Positions 36,795 through 46,221 are shown, counted from the stretch's first letter. The stretch is 46,585 nucleotides of DNA from Fibrobacter succinogenes (GCA_902800815.1 CADCGB010000031.1:1-46585), one strand, 5' to 3'. Numbers and translations: made by a program. The notes: a model not told the origin generated them from the sequence alone.

Positions 36795-38210
36795 ATGAGC
36801 GAAAACTACAAGTACGGGTTTGTCACCGATATCGAGAACGAGGCCTTCGAGAAGGGCCTCAACGAAGATATCATCCGCAGGGCATCCAAGCTCCGCGGCG
36901 AGCCGCAGTTCATGCTCGATTTTCGCCTGAAGGCTTATGAGAAGTTAAAGACCATGGAGCAGCCGAACTGGGGCGAGCTGAACTTTGCGCCGGTAGACCT
37001 GCAGGACATCGTCTACTACTCCGCCCCGAAGACCAAGAAGAGCCACGAAAAAATCGAAGACGTGGACCCGGAACTCCTGGCCACCTTCGAAAAGCTCGGC
37101 ATTCCGCTCGACGAACAGAAGCGCCTTGCCAACGTGGCCGTGGATGCAGTCTTTGACTCGGTGAGCATCTATACGAGCCACAAGAAGAAACTCATGGAGA
37201 TGGGCATCCTGTTCTGCTCCATCAGCGACGCCATCAAGGAATACCCCGAGCTCATCGAGGAATACCTAGGAAGCGTAGTCCCGGCGGGCGACAATTACTT
37301 TGCAGCACTCAACAGCGCGGTCTTTGGCGACGGAAGTTTCGTATACATTCCGCCTGGAGTCAAGTGCCCGATGGACCTTTCCACCTACTTCCGCATCAAC
37401 AACAAGGAAGCAGGCCAGTTCGAACGCACCTTGATTATCGCCGACGAAGGCGCCAGCGTGAGTTACCTGGAAGGCTGTACCGCGCCGGAATATTCCAGCA
37501 AGCAGCTGCACAGCGCCATCGTGGAACTGGTTGCGAAGGACAACGCTTCGATCAAGTATTCTACAGTTCAGAACTGGTACGCGGGCGACCGCGAGACGGG
37601 AGCCGGCGGCGTGTACAACTTCGTCACGAAGCGCGGCAAGTGTGCCGGCAAGAACAGCCGCATCAGCTGGACGCAGGTCGAAACAGGTTCCGCCATCACA
37701 TGGAAGTACCCGAGCTGCGTATTGCTGGGAGACAACTCCGTCGGAGAATTCTACAGCGTGGCCCTCACCAACGGGCACATGCAGGCCGATACCGGCACCA
37801 AGATGATCCACATCGGCAAGAACACCAAGAGTACGATTATCAGCAAGGGTATCAGCGCCGACTACTCAAGTAACGCCTACCGTGGCGAGGTGAGCATCCG
37901 CAAGTCGGCCACAGGCGCACGCAACTACACGCAGTGCGACAGCATGCTCGTGGGCACAAAGAGCGCGGCCCACACGTTCCCCTACATCACGGTCGCAAAC
38001 GCAAGCTCCACCACAGAGCACGAAGCCACCACGAGCCGCATCAGCGAAGACCAGCTTTTCTACTTCGAGAGCCGCGGCATCAAGCGCGAAGACGCCATTC
38101 AGGCGATGGTCGGCGGATTCTGCAAGGACGTGTTCAAGGAACTCCCGGGCGAATTCGCCACTGAAGCAAGACAACTGCTGACTCTGAAGCTTGAGCATTC
38201 TGTCGGATAA
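36795..38210 (+). CDS. sufB: Fe-S cluster assembly scaffold SufB
   Basis: A 471-residue SufB, scaffold subunit of the SUF iron-sulfur assembly system. Typical segments: [33 protein letters not shown], the E-G-C-T-A-P region, Q-N-W-Y-A-G-D, and near the end the core Cys in Q-C-D-S-M-L-V-G and [11 protein letters not shown]. No sufC, sufD or sufS follows; the next gene is an aldehyde dehydrogenase, and sufE is 20 kb away, so the SUF genes are scattered. A weak AAAGGTG lies 5 nt before the ATG, with TATATT about 22 nt upstream. Confidence 0.95.
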   Translation: MSENYKYGFVTDIENEAFEKGLNEDIIRRASKLRGEPQFMLDFRLKAYEKLKTMEQPNWGELNFAPVDLQDIVYYSAPKTKKSHEKIEDVDPELLATFEKLGIPLDEQKRLANVAVDAVFDSVSIYTSHKKKLMEMGILFCSISDAIKEYPELIEEYLGSVVPAGDNYFAALNSAVFGDGSFVYIPPGVKCPMDLSTYFRINNKEAGQFERTLIIADEGASVSYLEGCTAPEYSSKQLHSAIVELVAKDNASIKYSTVQNWYAGDRETGAGGVYNFVTKRGKCAGKNSRISWTQVETGSAITWKYPSCVLLGDNSVGEFYSVALTNGHMQADTGTKMIHIGKNTKSTIISKGISADYSSNAYRGEVSIRKSATGARNYTQCDSMLVGTKSAAHTFPYITVANASSTTEHEATTSRISEDQLFYFESRGIKREDAIQAMVGGFCKDVFKELPGEFATEARQLLTLKLEHSVG

Positions 38211-38212
38211 CA

Positions 38213-38229
38213 CTATGCCAATGGCATAG
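38213..38229 (+). terminator. Short hairpin after sufB
   Basis: CTATGCC (38213-38219) pairs perfectly with GGCATAG (38223-38229). There is no T-run, so termination is uncertain. The hairpin repeat copy B begins right after it. Confidence 0.35.
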
Positions 38230-38230
38230 C

Positions 38231-38272
38231 ATGTCATTCTGGAGCGGAACATCGTGAAGCGATAGAATCCAT
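38231..38272 (+). repeat. Hairpin repeat, copy B
   Basis: Starts ATGTCATTCTGGAG and ends GATAGAATCCAT on the plus strand. The interior GGAACATCGTGA is shared exactly with copy D. It is located between sufB and the aldehyde dehydrogenase gene. Confidence 0.7.
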
Positions 38273-38297
38273 GGACACAAGTTTCGCGGGCTTTTAC

Positions 38298-38311
38298 TAT
38301 AATATCTAGCG
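38298..38311 (+). promoter_or_regulatory. TATAAT box 8 nt before the aldehyde dehydrogenase gene
   Basis: A consensus TATAAT (38298-38303) is followed by eight bases and the ATG at 38312, leaving no room for a ribosome binding site on the mRNA. Confidence 0.55.
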
Positions 38312-39742
38312 ATGGACACTCCGGAAAAAATTTTCGAGGCACAGGGCACAAAGCGTTGGGCGGTCGCGAACACGACCGCAAAGGAACGCATTGCCAAACT
38401 GCAGAAACTGCGCAAGACGATTGTAGACCGCCAGCAGGAATTCTACGATGCCGTCTGGGCCGACTTCCACAAGCCGAGAACCGAAGCCTGGCTGACCGAA
38501 GTCTTCCCCGCCCTCGAAGAAATCGACTACAGCATCAAGCACCTCCCCAACTGGATGAAGGACAAGCCCGCCAGCTGGAGCTGGATGTTCCCGCTGAATC
38601 AGAGCGTGAGCCACTTCGAGCCGAAGGGCCGCGTGCTCATCATGGCGCCGTGGAATTACCCCTTCTTGCTGTTTATCGCCCCGGTGGCGGCGGCCATTGC
38701 CGCAGGCAACGTCGTTATCGCAAAACCGAGCCACAAGACGCCCCGCGTGAGCGCATTCCTCGAATCGCTTATCGCAGGCGTATTCGAGCAGGATGAAGTC
38801 GCCGTAGTGCAGGGTGCCGGAGCCGAAGTCGGCGACAGACTGCTAGCCCTCCCCTTCGACCACATGTTCTTTACGGGTAGCCCGCAGGTCGGCGCGCACG
38901 TTGCGGAATGCGCCGCGAAGGTCCACGCCGGAATCACGCTCGAACTTGGCGGCAAGTCCCCGACAATCGTCCTCGATAGCGTGAAAGTTGCAGATGCCGC
39001 AAGGAAAATCGCCTGGGGCAAGTGCCTGAATGCAGGCCAGACCTGCATTGCGCCGGACTACGTGCTTTGCCCGCGCCGTCTAGTACAACCGCTCGCCGAA
39101 GCCATTGCAGACAACATAAAGCAAATGTACGGCGACACGGAAGAAGCCCGCCACAGTTGCGAGAACTTTGTGCGCATTGTCGAGAGCAGGGCCGTTGATC
39201 GCCACAAGGCGCTTATCGAAGATGCGATTGCGAAGGGCGCGAAGGCCGTCATCGGCGGCGCCGTTTATTGCGAGATTGCGGGTCGTTATACGCCCGCGAC
39301 CGTTCTTACCGGCGTCACTCCCGACATGGACATCATGCAGGGCGAAATCTTCGGGCCCATCCTCCCGATTGTCGCCTACGATTCGCTCGATGAAGCAATC
39401 CAGTTCGTGCAATCACGCCCGAAACCGCTCGCGCTTTACATCTTCGGGAAATCCGAACGCGACATTAACCACGTGCTGCGCAAAACAACCTCGGGTTCCA
39501 CCTGCTTGAACCACTGCATATTGCAAATCGAAAACCTCTCCGTGCCCTTCGGGGGCGTGGGCATGAGCGGCACCGGCAATTACCACGGGATTTACGGGTT
39601 CAAGACCTTCAGCCACGAGCGCAACGTGATGCACCAGGGCGCATTCGACCCGCTATCGTTCCTGTACCCGCCATACCACAAGGCAGGCGACAAGGACTGG
39701 CGTGCAAAAATTCAGAGACTCGCGAAAAAGATACTAGGCTAG
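38312..39742 (+). CDS. Aldehyde dehydrogenase, class 3-like
   Basis: NAD(P)-dependent oxidation of an aldehyde to the acid, 476 residues. The protein resembles class 3 / fatty or aryl aldehyde dehydrogenases: N-terminal helices, then M-A-P-W-N-Y-P-F (substrate channel), F-F-T-G-S-P-Q-V-G (nucleotide fold), L-E-L-G-G-K-S-P with the general-base Glu, and catalytic Cys245 in N-A-G-Q-T-C-I-A-P-D. The E-I-F-G-P-I-L-P segment and the C-terminal P-F-G-G-V-G-M-S-G-x-G-x-Y-H-G-x-x-G motif are also present. The substrate could be an aliphatic or lignin-type aldehyde. It has its own TATAAT box right before the ATG. Confidence 0.94.
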   Translation: MDTPEKIFEAQGTKRWAVANTTAKERIAKLQKLRKTIVDRQQEFYDAVWADFHKPRTEAWLTEVFPALEEIDYSIKHLPNWMKDKPASWSWMFPLNQSVSHFEPKGRVLIMAPWNYPFLLFIAPVAAAIAAGNVVIAKPSHKTPRVSAFLESLIAGVFEQDEVAVVQGAGAEVGDRLLALPFDHMFFTGSPQVGAHVAECAAKVHAGITLELGGKSPTIVLDSVKVADAARKIAWGKCLNAGQTCIAPDYVLCPRRLVQPLAEAIADNIKQMYGDTEEARHSCENFVRIVESRAVDRHKALIEDAIAKGAKAVIGGAVYCEIAGRYTPATVLTGVTPDMDIMQGEIFGPILPIVAYDSLDEAIQFVQSRPKPLALYIFGKSERDINHVLRKTTSGSTCLNHCILQIENLSVPFGGVGMSGTGNYHGIYGFKTFSHERNVMHQGAFDPLSFLYPPYHKAGDKDWRAKIQRLAKKILG

Positions 39743-39759
39743 CGGAATTTTGTTCCGGT

Positions 39760-40629
39760 TCATTCCGGAGAGTCCTTGAGACATCGGACAGAATACCCGA
39801 AGCCCTTGTAGATTTCGTACATGTTCACTCTGCCGTTAAAGGAGTGCAAGTACATGTGATACGCATGCTCGTGGTCGAATTCATCAGAACTCCAGAAATT
39901 CGCATAGTTCCTCACGTAGTTGTAATCCCCATCACGAAGCCTTGCGCCACTAGGGTGCACTGAAAACCCGAAATTATCAGAGCCGTTGCCATCCATGTCC
40001 CAACCGGACATGGACTTTAAAGCCTGCCCCACAATCAATGTGTCTTCGACTACAGAGAACAAGTCGTTCCACTCCGCTTGAGTCGGCAGATGCCAGCCTT
40101 CGGGGCATATTCCGCGCACAGGGGGTGTCGGCAAACATACCTTTCCATAACCGCAACCCTTGCCGTTCGTACTCCATATACCAGCGCTGTCCATTGCCGC
40201 AGACCACGTGTATAGGCGACCGTACTTCTCACAAGAATCGATAGAATTCTCGAAACAGAAACTGCATGAATCCGGATCTTCTGTAGGTTGCAAATAGGCG
40301 TAGTTCAGGTTCTCCGCCATCCACCACTGATCGCCAATTTTCACGGTCTTATAAATCTGGCCGTCGCGGTCGTCCACAAGTTCGCCATATTCGCAGTTAT
40401 CTTCGGTTTCTGTTTTGCAACCTATTTTTGAACTACTACTGGACACACTTGTCTCGCTATCGCTCGACTTCGGTGTGACGCGAGAAGAAGACAAACCGTC
40501 CGAAGGCCGCACCGCGAAATCGCTATCGTCGTCACTACAGGCTAGAAGAACAAGAAGCAGGCAAGAGATTGCCGCGGTCACGATGTTCCCTCGCAATGAC
40601 ATGCAAGGCGAATGCTGCAAGACCTTCAC
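39760..40629 (-). CDS. FISUMP-domain lipoprotein, single module
   Basis: A 289-residue lipoprotein with one FISUMP module. The signal peptide ends L-L-A-C (Cys31), followed by a Ser-rich linker (about 45-70). The module (about 80-285) shows D-D-R-D-G-Q-I-Y-K-T-V-K-I-G-D-Q-W-W-M-A-E-N-L-N-Y, G-R-L-Y-T-W, C-P-E-G-W-H-L-P-T and S-V-R-C. FISUMP proteins are thought to be cell-surface proteins of Fibrobacter; their molecular role is unknown. The start is uncertain: GTG 40629 behind AAGGGGAAAT, or ATG 40602, which is the first codon of hairpin repeat copy D and gives a compact leader. It lies 12 bp after the thioesterase gene and is likely co-transcribed with it. Confidence 0.9.
   Translation of the reverse strand: MKVLQHSPCMSLRGNIVTAAISCLLLVLLACSDDDSDFAVRPSDGLSSSRVTPKSSDSETSVSSSSSKIGCKTETEDNCEYGELVDDRDGQIYKTVKIGDQWWMAENLNYAYLQPTEDPDSCSFCFENSIDSCEKYGRLYTWSAAMDSAGIWSTNGKGCGYGKVCLPTPPVRGICPEGWHLPTQAEWNDLFSVVEDTLIVGQALKSMSGWDMDGNGSDNFGFSVHPSGARLRDGDYNYVRNYANFWSSDEFDHEHAYHMYLHSFNGRVNMYEIYKGFGYSVRCLKDSPE
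40565..40602 (-). repeat. Hairpin repeat, copy D, inside signal-peptide codons
   Basis: Minus strand starts ATGTCATTGC and ends GGCAATCTC, so the outer arms ATTGC/GCAAT pair, in place of ATTCT/AGAAT or ATCCT/AGGAT elsewhere. The interior GGAACATCGTGA equals copy B. It encodes M-S-L-R-G-N-I-V-T-A-A-I-S of the single-module FISUMP lipoprotein in frame. Confidence 0.65.
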
Positions 40630-40641
40630 ATTTCCCCTTCC

Positions 40642-41076
40642 CTACACACCTTCGATATAAATCTTCTTCATCTCGTCGGTCAGGGCCATGGGGCGTCCGC
40701 GGTTCAGGTCCACGAGCACCCACTGCGTCTCGGATTCAAAGATGACCTTGCCGTCGGAAACGCGCTCAAAACGGCACTTGCGCAGGCTCGCCACGCGGCC
40801 GTACGCCGCCACCCAGGTTGTCCCGCGAATTTCATCGCCCAAGAACGCCTGATTCTTGTACTCGATGTGCTGCACGTGGATCATCCAGCCAGCACCCACG
40901 TTCTTCATCAGCTGCGTACCGCCCACGGAATCGGAATGGGCAATCGCGATATCCTGAATCCACTTGACCGACCACACGTTGTTGAAGTGGTGGTTGTCGT
41001 CAATCATCTCGGGTGTCACCTTGAACACCTGCGTGAACTGCATCGGGTTCACCGTTTCTTCCATTGCAATAGCCAT
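40642..41076 (-). CDS. Acyl-CoA/acyl-ACP thioesterase (hot-dog fold)
   Basis: A 144-residue hot-dog protein resembling 4-hydroxybenzoyl-CoA-type and acyl-ACP thioesterases. The motif M-I-D-D-N-H-H-F-N-N-V-W-S-V-K-W-I-Q-D corresponds to the catalytic D-x-x-x-H-x-N-N-x-x-Y helix start. H-I-E-Y-K-N-Q-A-F-L-G-D-E-I follows as the next strand pair. Likely a cytoplasmic hydrolase of acyl thioesters; chain specificity unknown. The start is ATG 41076 (an upstream TTG at 41088 is unlikely), with a TATAGT box 11 nt upstream. The FISUMP lipoprotein gene follows after 12 bp. Confidence 0.85.
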   Translation of the reverse strand: MAIAMEETVNPMQFTQVFKVTPEMIDDNHHFNNVWSVKWIQDIAIAHSDSVGGTQLMKNVGAGWMIHVQHIEYKNQAFLGDEIRGTTWVAAYGRVASLRKCRFERVSDGKVIFESETQWVLVDLNRGRPMALTDEMKKIYIEGV

Positions 41077-41107
41077 AAACAATCTCAACTATAGATAAAT
41101 TAAACTA

Positions 41108-43807
41108 CTACGGTTCCTCGTCGGAGTCCGTTTCGGGATCCGGGCTCACAACTGGTGCTACATCCTTGACACAACGGACGGAGAGCGCAAAATTGTGGAA
41201 GAATAAGTTTTCTGAGGCTCCGGGATCATCGGCCAAGCCAAACGCATAACTATAATTGAAGTCATTCTCGGTAAGCAAATCCGATGCCCACCATTCCGTC
41301 AATTCATTGATGTCCGTGTATGTCATCTTGTCATAGCCTATCCCATACCCAGCAGGCAATGCGGAGAATCCGAGTTTATTTCCTCCCCAGGAGAAATCCC
41401 TCAAATCCCATATTTTCCCCCTAGTATTCTCCGTAATGGGCAGGGATTCCCATTCAGCCATGCTCGGCAAGTGCCAGCCCTCGGGGCAAGCTGTGCGCGA
41501 CGCCTTCAGTTTATATAGACGGCCATAGGTTTCGCAGTATTTCGAGGAGTCGTTGTAACAGTAACTATCTTCCATTTCATAGTTCAGGTTCTCGCCAAGC
41601 CAGGTCTGTTCACCGATTTGAACCGTACGGTAGGTCTTTCCGTCGCGTTCATCCGTAAACGAGCCATAAACGGAAGAATCTACTGCATGAAGGAGTTCCC
41701 AGCGGTAGTCCAGACACCTGTAGAACTCCGTCGCGACGCCGTCTTGCGACACGAATACCGAATCGCCTTCCGTGACACCGGTGCAGCCCTTTTCCAGACG
41801 TTGCTCGATATAGCTAGCACTCCGCAGGGAATCGGCCTTGCACACGTAGTAGCCGTAGATATTGCCCTTCACCAACTTGGCATCTTCGACACAGGGCAGG
41901 CCCTTCACGTTTTCTTCTACCGTGACAACCCTCCATCCGTCTTCATCGCAGATGCCGTAAGGATTAACGCCACCCTGGAATGCCACCGAATCCTTTATGT
42001 CGGCAGTACACTTGCCAAAGCGGTAAGTCATTTCTTCCTGGTAGGTCGACTCACGCCAAGAGCCTTTTTCACAAACCGCGTAGTTCCTCGGGTATCCGTA
42101 ACCGTACTCGCCGATTTCGCCCTCTTTTTCAGCAGTGCAGACGCCAACATTCGCCTCTATACCCGTAGCCTCGCGCCAACCATCCTTGTCACAGGCGGCA
42201 TAAACCTGTGTCATGACTAAAGTCTCTTTGTCATAGAACATGAAATTGGCAACTTTACCATAATTACTTCCGGAACATTTACCCAGATGCGTCTCGGCCT
42301 GGCCAACAAACTCTTCCTGCTCGTTAGCTTCCCTCCAGTGTTTCTTGTCGCAAGTCCAATATTCGGTACAAGCTTCACGATTTCTGTAGCAAGTCGAATC
42401 ATAATATGTTTTTATACGGCCCTGCAGCGAATCGGAACATGTGCCGAGTGAATCTTCACGTATAGTAGCGGTCCTCCATACGCCATTATCGCAAACAGCG
42501 TGACCGTACCCGTACTTTACCATTTCGCCATCACGTTTTTCGGTGCAATAGCCGTCGCCACCCTTGAACACAGCATAATCCACGCTGATGCAGCGGATCG
42601 AGAAACCGTTCGACCCGTAACTGTTGGAATCCAGCACGATGTCGTCCGAATCGTACGACAACTTGAGCCCTATGAAAGAGTATGGAGCCATGCGCCAGTT
42701 CTCAAACAATTCCCTGTTCGATTTTGCCCAGAAGCGGGTTTCGTCGTGAGTGTAGATTTGTTCTTCCCAGCGGCTCCCGGCAGGGAGTGCCGAAAAACCG
42801 AACTTGTCTTCGCCGCTTGCCACGGCAGTCCTCGCCAGGCTGTACGGGGGTTCCACGACCGTGCCTTCTGCCATCCAGCCTTCCTTGGCTTTCAGGCTCT
42901 TGCCAACGCCCTCATCACCGTTATGGTCATCGACATACCAAAGCAAATCATCCCACTGCTCCAAAGTAGGCAGAGCCCATCCGGCAGGGCACAAGGAATC
43001 GTCAAGGACAATCCTGGAATCTTGATTTACCAGCGAATACGGATACAGCCTCCCGTACTTGTCACAGTAGACCCCATCTTCATCCTCGGGGCAAACGCTA
43101 TACGCCGTCTTATAATTCAGGTTCTGCGCCATCCACAACTGGTCGCCGATAACAACCTGCCGGTACACCTGGCCATCGCGGGCATCGGTAAAGGTCGTAC
43201 CCATATCCACCTCGTACTTCCCGAGGCTCGATGAAGATTCAACGGGGTCCGTCTCCACGAAGCAGTTCAGGGAATCTTCGCCGACAGATGTACAGCGGAT
43301 CTTGTCCAAGTCAATGTCTTCACTCGCCTTTTCGGTTTCCTTCCATTCGGAATCCTTACACACCAAATACTGCTGGGTGTCTTCGAGGTAAATGTAGGAG
43401 CCTTCCTGGTCCTCATCGCAACCCGAAAGGGAAACGTGGATAGAACTGGAAGAACCGGCAGTCTTTTCGCTGGAAGATGAAGTCGCGTTCCCCGTGCTAG
43501 AAGAGGAGGCTGCGCCCCCCGTGCTGGAGGAAGACTTCGATGTGTCCGTGCCAGAGGAAACCTTGCCATCGTCTACCGGCACGAGCTTTCCGTCGACGCA
43601 CACGTAGTAGGTTTGCGTCTTTTTCAGGAACACGCGGGCCGACTGCAGGTCCTCGGAGCATTCGTCACCCTCCTTGGGGGTGTCATTGGCGCCAGTTTCC
43701 TTGCCGGAATCGCTGCTGGAATCGTCACCGCAGGCGACAAACACGCAGGAGCACGCTGCAAACATCAGCAGGCTCACCGCAAAAGAGAATTTTCCCAGAG
43801 TTTTCAT
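41108..43807 (-). CDS. FISUMP lipoprotein with two modules and nine Cys-rich units
   Basis: An 899-residue lipoprotein. The signal peptide ends V-F-V-A-C. Two small Cys-pair units (about 35-70 and 125-165) flank a Ser/Thr linker. FISUMP module 1 spans about 199-405 (D-A-R-D-G-Q-V-Y-R-Q-V-V-I-G) and module 2 about 714-880 (D-E-R-D-G-K-T-Y-R-T-V-Q-I-G). Between them, about 421-705, lie seven tandem units of 36-55 residues with the pattern C-x(n)-G-x(n)-Y-x-x-C-D-x-x-x-W-R-x-A-T. Each has two Cys, presumably a disulfide. The start is ATG 43807 with GGGGGATT upstream; 13 more open codons precede it. The C-terminus is acidic (D-P-E-T-D-S-D-E-E-P). Role unknown; a surface binding protein is plausible. 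Confidence 0.9.
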   Translation of the reverse strand: MKTLGKFSFAVSLLMFAACSCVFVACGDDSSSDSGKETGANDTPKEGDECSEDLQSARVFLKKTQTYYVCVDGKLVPVDDGKVSSGTDTSKSSSSTGGAASSSSTGNATSSSSEKTAGSSSSIHVSLSGCDEDQEGSYIYLEDTQQYLVCKDSEWKETEKASEDIDLDKIRCTSVGEDSLNCFVETDPVESSSSLGKYEVDMGTTFTDARDGQVYRQVVIGDQLWMAQNLNYKTAYSVCPEDEDGVYCDKYGRLYPYSLVNQDSRIVLDDSLCPAGWALPTLEQWDDLLWYVDDHNGDEGVGKSLKAKEGWMAEGTVVEPPYSLARTAVASGEDKFGFSALPAGSRWEEQIYTHDETRFWAKSNRELFENWRMAPYSFIGLKLSYDSDDIVLDSNSYGSNGFSIRCISVDYAVFKGGDGYCTEKRDGEMVKYGYGHAVCDNGVWRTATIREDSLGTCSDSLQGRIKTYYDSTCYRNREACTEYWTCDKKHWREANEQEEFVGQAETHLGKCSGSNYGKVANFMFYDKETLVMTQVYAACDKDGWREATGIEANVGVCTAEKEGEIGEYGYGYPRNYAVCEKGSWRESTYQEEMTYRFGKCTADIKDSVAFQGGVNPYGICDEDGWRVVTVEENVKGLPCVEDAKLVKGNIYGYYVCKADSLRSASYIEQRLEKGCTGVTEGDSVFVSQDGVATEFYRCLDYRWELLHAVDSSVYGSFTDERDGKTYRTVQIGEQTWLGENLNYEMEDSYCYNDSSKYCETYGRLYKLKASRTACPEGWHLPSMAEWESLPITENTRGKIWDLRDFSWGGNKLGFSALPAGYGIGYDKMTYTDINELTEWWASDLLTENDFNYSYAFGLADDPGASENLFFHNFALSVRCVKDVAPVVSPDPETDSDEEP

Positions 43808-43953
43808 ATAGAATCCCCCAAACACAATCTTCTTGTTTGTTATCAAATCTAGAAATGTACCGATTTTTTGTTTACGCCCAAAAGTTTATATTATATTTAC
43901 AACGTAAAAAAGTGCCTCCGAAGGATTTTCGCGGGCAGTCTAAAGGAGTATCT
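43808..43953 (+). promoter_or_regulatory. glgB promoter region and Shine-Dalgarno
   Basis: An A/T-rich tract with TTGTTTACG followed about 12 bp later by overlapping TATATT/TATTAT boxes near 43883-43898 suggests a promoter. The leader would be about 55 nt long, ending in AAAGGAG 5 nt before the glgB ATG. Confidence 0.5.
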
Positions 43954-46170
43954 ATGGATTGGAACGAATTTACGAGCCTTACCGGCGAAGACATGATGGA
44001 CATTTGGGAATTCCGGACTAAGGACCCGTTCTCTATCCTCGGCATTCACCCGCTCGAGACCGACAAGGGCATCAAGACCTCCATCCGCGTGTACCAGCCG
44101 CAGGCCGCCTACATCCGCGGTGAAAGCTGTGACGGCGAAGTGGAATTCGACTTCATGAAACTTGGCGATACCGGATTCTTCGAGGCCATCCTCGACATGG
44201 AATACGAGCCGTTCTTCTACAACCTCATCATCAAGCAGGCCGACGGCATCGAGTACACGCTTACCGACCCGTACGCATTCTTGCCGGTACTCTCCGAATT
44301 TGACCGCCACCTGATTTCCGCAGGCACGCACTACGAACTTTACCGCAAGCTGGGCGCAAACCTCGTGGAACACCAGGGTTTCAAGGGCGTCCACTTTGCC
44401 GTATGGGCCCCGAACGCACGCGCTGTCGCCGTCGTCGGCAACTTCAACAGCTGGGATGGCCGCCGTCACCAGATGCGCATGCTCGGCTCTACCGGAATCT
44501 GGGAAATCTTTATCCCGAACCTCGGCGAAAACGAACTGTACCGCTTCGAAATTCACGGCGCAGACGGTAACCTGCACGTGAAGGTGGACCCGCTCGCAAA
44601 ACTCGCAGAAGTCCGCCCAGCCACCGCCTCCATCACGACCCACCTCGACGGCTACGAATGGGGCGACGACCTTTACATGAAGACCCACTGGGCTACCAAG
44701 GTCTTCGGATCCCCGATGAACATTTACGAAGTACACGCCGGTTCCTGGAGGCGCGACCCGGCCAACCCGGACCGTTTCCTCAACTGGGACGAACTTTCCG
44801 AACGCCTCATCCCCTACCTGAAAGAGATGGGCTACACGCACGTGGAATTCCTGCCGCTCGCGGAACACCCGCTCGATGAATCCTGGGGCTACCAGGTGAC
44901 CGGTTACTACTCCCCCACAAGCCGTTACGGCACGCCCGACCAGTTCCGCCACTTTGTGGACCTTTGCCACCAGAACGAAATCGGCGTGATTCTTGACTGG
45001 GTGCCGGCACACTTCCCGAAGGATGCACACGCGCTTGGCCGCTTTGACGGCACTGCCTGCTACGAGCACGCCGACCCGCGCCAGGGCGAACACCCGCACT
45101 GGGGCACCTACATCTTCAACCTGGGCCGTAACGAGGTCAAGAACTTCCTTATCGCGAACGCGATGTACTGGCTCAAGGAATTCCACTGCGACGGCCTGCG
45201 CGTAGACGCCGTGGCCTCCATGCTCTACCTGGACTACGGCAAGGGCCCGGGCGAATGGGTGCCGAACAAGGACGGCGGCAACATCAACTACGATACGCTC
45301 GAGTTCCTGAAGCACCTGAACAGCATCATGGGCCGCTTGACCCCGCACGCCATCCTGATTGCCGAAGAATCCACGAGCTTCCCGAGTATCACGCGTCCGC
45401 CGGAGCAGGGCGGCCTCGGATTCCACTACAAGTGGAACATGGGCTGGATGAACGACTTCTTGAGCTACATCGAGCACGAACCTATCCACCGCAAGTACCA
45501 CCACAACCAGCTGACCTTCAGCATGATGTACGCCTACAGCGAGAACTTCATCCAGGTGTTCAGCCACGACGAGGTGGTTCACGGCAAGGGATCGATGCTC
45601 CGCAAGATGCCGGGCGACAACTGGCAGCAGTTCGCGAACCTCCGCCTCACCTATGCCTTCCAGTACGCACACCCGGGCAAAAAACTCAACTTCATGGGCA
45701 ACGAGTTCGGGCAGTGGCGCGAATGGAACGAGAAGCAGTCGCTCGACTGGCACCTGGTAAGCTGGGACAGCCACGGAAAGCTGTTGCAGATGATGAAGAC
45801 GCTCAACCACCTGTACAAGGAAAACGCTCCCTTCTGGGAAATTGACCACTACCACACCGGTTTCGAGTGGATCTGGTGCGACGACGCAGACAATTCCATC
45901 GTGAGCTTCGTGCGCAAGGACGACCACGGGAACCAGATCCTGTGCGTGTTCAACTTCACGCCGGTCGTGCGCCACGACTACCGCCTGGGCGCCCCCGCCC
46001 GCGGAGCCTGGAAAGAAATCTTCAACACGGACGCGAGCATGTTCGGCGGCAGCAATGTCGGGAACTTCGGCGAAGTCTGGACGGACGATATTCCGTGGCA
46101 GAACAGGCAGTGGAGCCTCAACATTCAGCTCCCGCCGCTCGGCGCACTGTACTTCAGGCTGGAACGCTAG
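43954..46170 (+). CDS. glgB: 1,4-alpha-glucan branching enzyme (GH13)
   Basis: Makes alpha-1,6 branches in glycogen, the main carbon store of Fibrobacter. The 738-residue protein has an N-terminal beta domain typical of long GlgB (D-P-F-S-I-L-G-I-H), a CBM48 domain (V-H-F-A-V-W-A-P-N-A-R-A-V), the catalytic barrel with Y-E-V-H-A-G-S-W and H-V-E-F-L-P, nucleophile Asp418 in D-G-L-R-V-D-A-V, acid/base Glu471 in I-A-E-E-S-T, Asp539 in S-H-D-E-V-V-H-G, and a C-terminal beta domain. ATG 43954 is fixed by AAAGGAG 5 nt upstream and the family N-terminus; open codons further upstream overlap the divergent FISUMP gene. Confidence 0.97.
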   Translation: MDWNEFTSLTGEDMMDIWEFRTKDPFSILGIHPLETDKGIKTSIRVYQPQAAYIRGESCDGEVEFDFMKLGDTGFFEAILDMEYEPFFYNLIIKQADGIEYTLTDPYAFLPVLSEFDRHLISAGTHYELYRKLGANLVEHQGFKGVHFAVWAPNARAVAVVGNFNSWDGRRHQMRMLGSTGIWEIFIPNLGENELYRFEIHGADGNLHVKVDPLAKLAEVRPATASITTHLDGYEWGDDLYMKTHWATKVFGSPMNIYEVHAGSWRRDPANPDRFLNWDELSERLIPYLKEMGYTHVEFLPLAEHPLDESWGYQVTGYYSPTSRYGTPDQFRHFVDLCHQNEIGVILDWVPAHFPKDAHALGRFDGTACYEHADPRQGEHPHWGTYIFNLGRNEVKNFLIANAMYWLKEFHCDGLRVDAVASMLYLDYGKGPGEWVPNKDGGNINYDTLEFLKHLNSIMGRLTPHAILIAEESTSFPSITRPPEQGGLGFHYKWNMGWMNDFLSYIEHEPIHRKYHHNQLTFSMMYAYSENFIQVFSHDEVVHGKGSMLRKMPGDNWQQFANLRLTYAFQYAHPGKKLNFMGNEFGQWREWNEKQSLDWHLVSWDSHGKLLQMMKTLNHLYKENAPFWEIDHYHTGFEWIWCDDADNSIVSFVRKDDHGNQILCVFNFTPVVRHDYRLGAPARGAWKEIFNTDASMFGGSNVGNFGEVWTDDIPWQNRQWSLNIQLPPLGALYFRLER

Positions 46171-46191
46171 TTAGACAAAAACGATATAGAG

Positions 46192-46221
46192 AAAACCGCA
46201 GGCACTCATGCCTGCGGTTTT
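46192..46221 (+). terminator. Terminator after glgB
   Basis: Twelve-bp perfect stem (46192-46203 with 46210-46221), 6-nt loop, T-run to 46224. Confidence 0.9.

Noticed and set aside
43897..45975. Minus-strand open frame of 692 codons
   Set aside because: Antisense shadow of glgB, rich in Val/Ala/His as expected for the complement of this codon usage.
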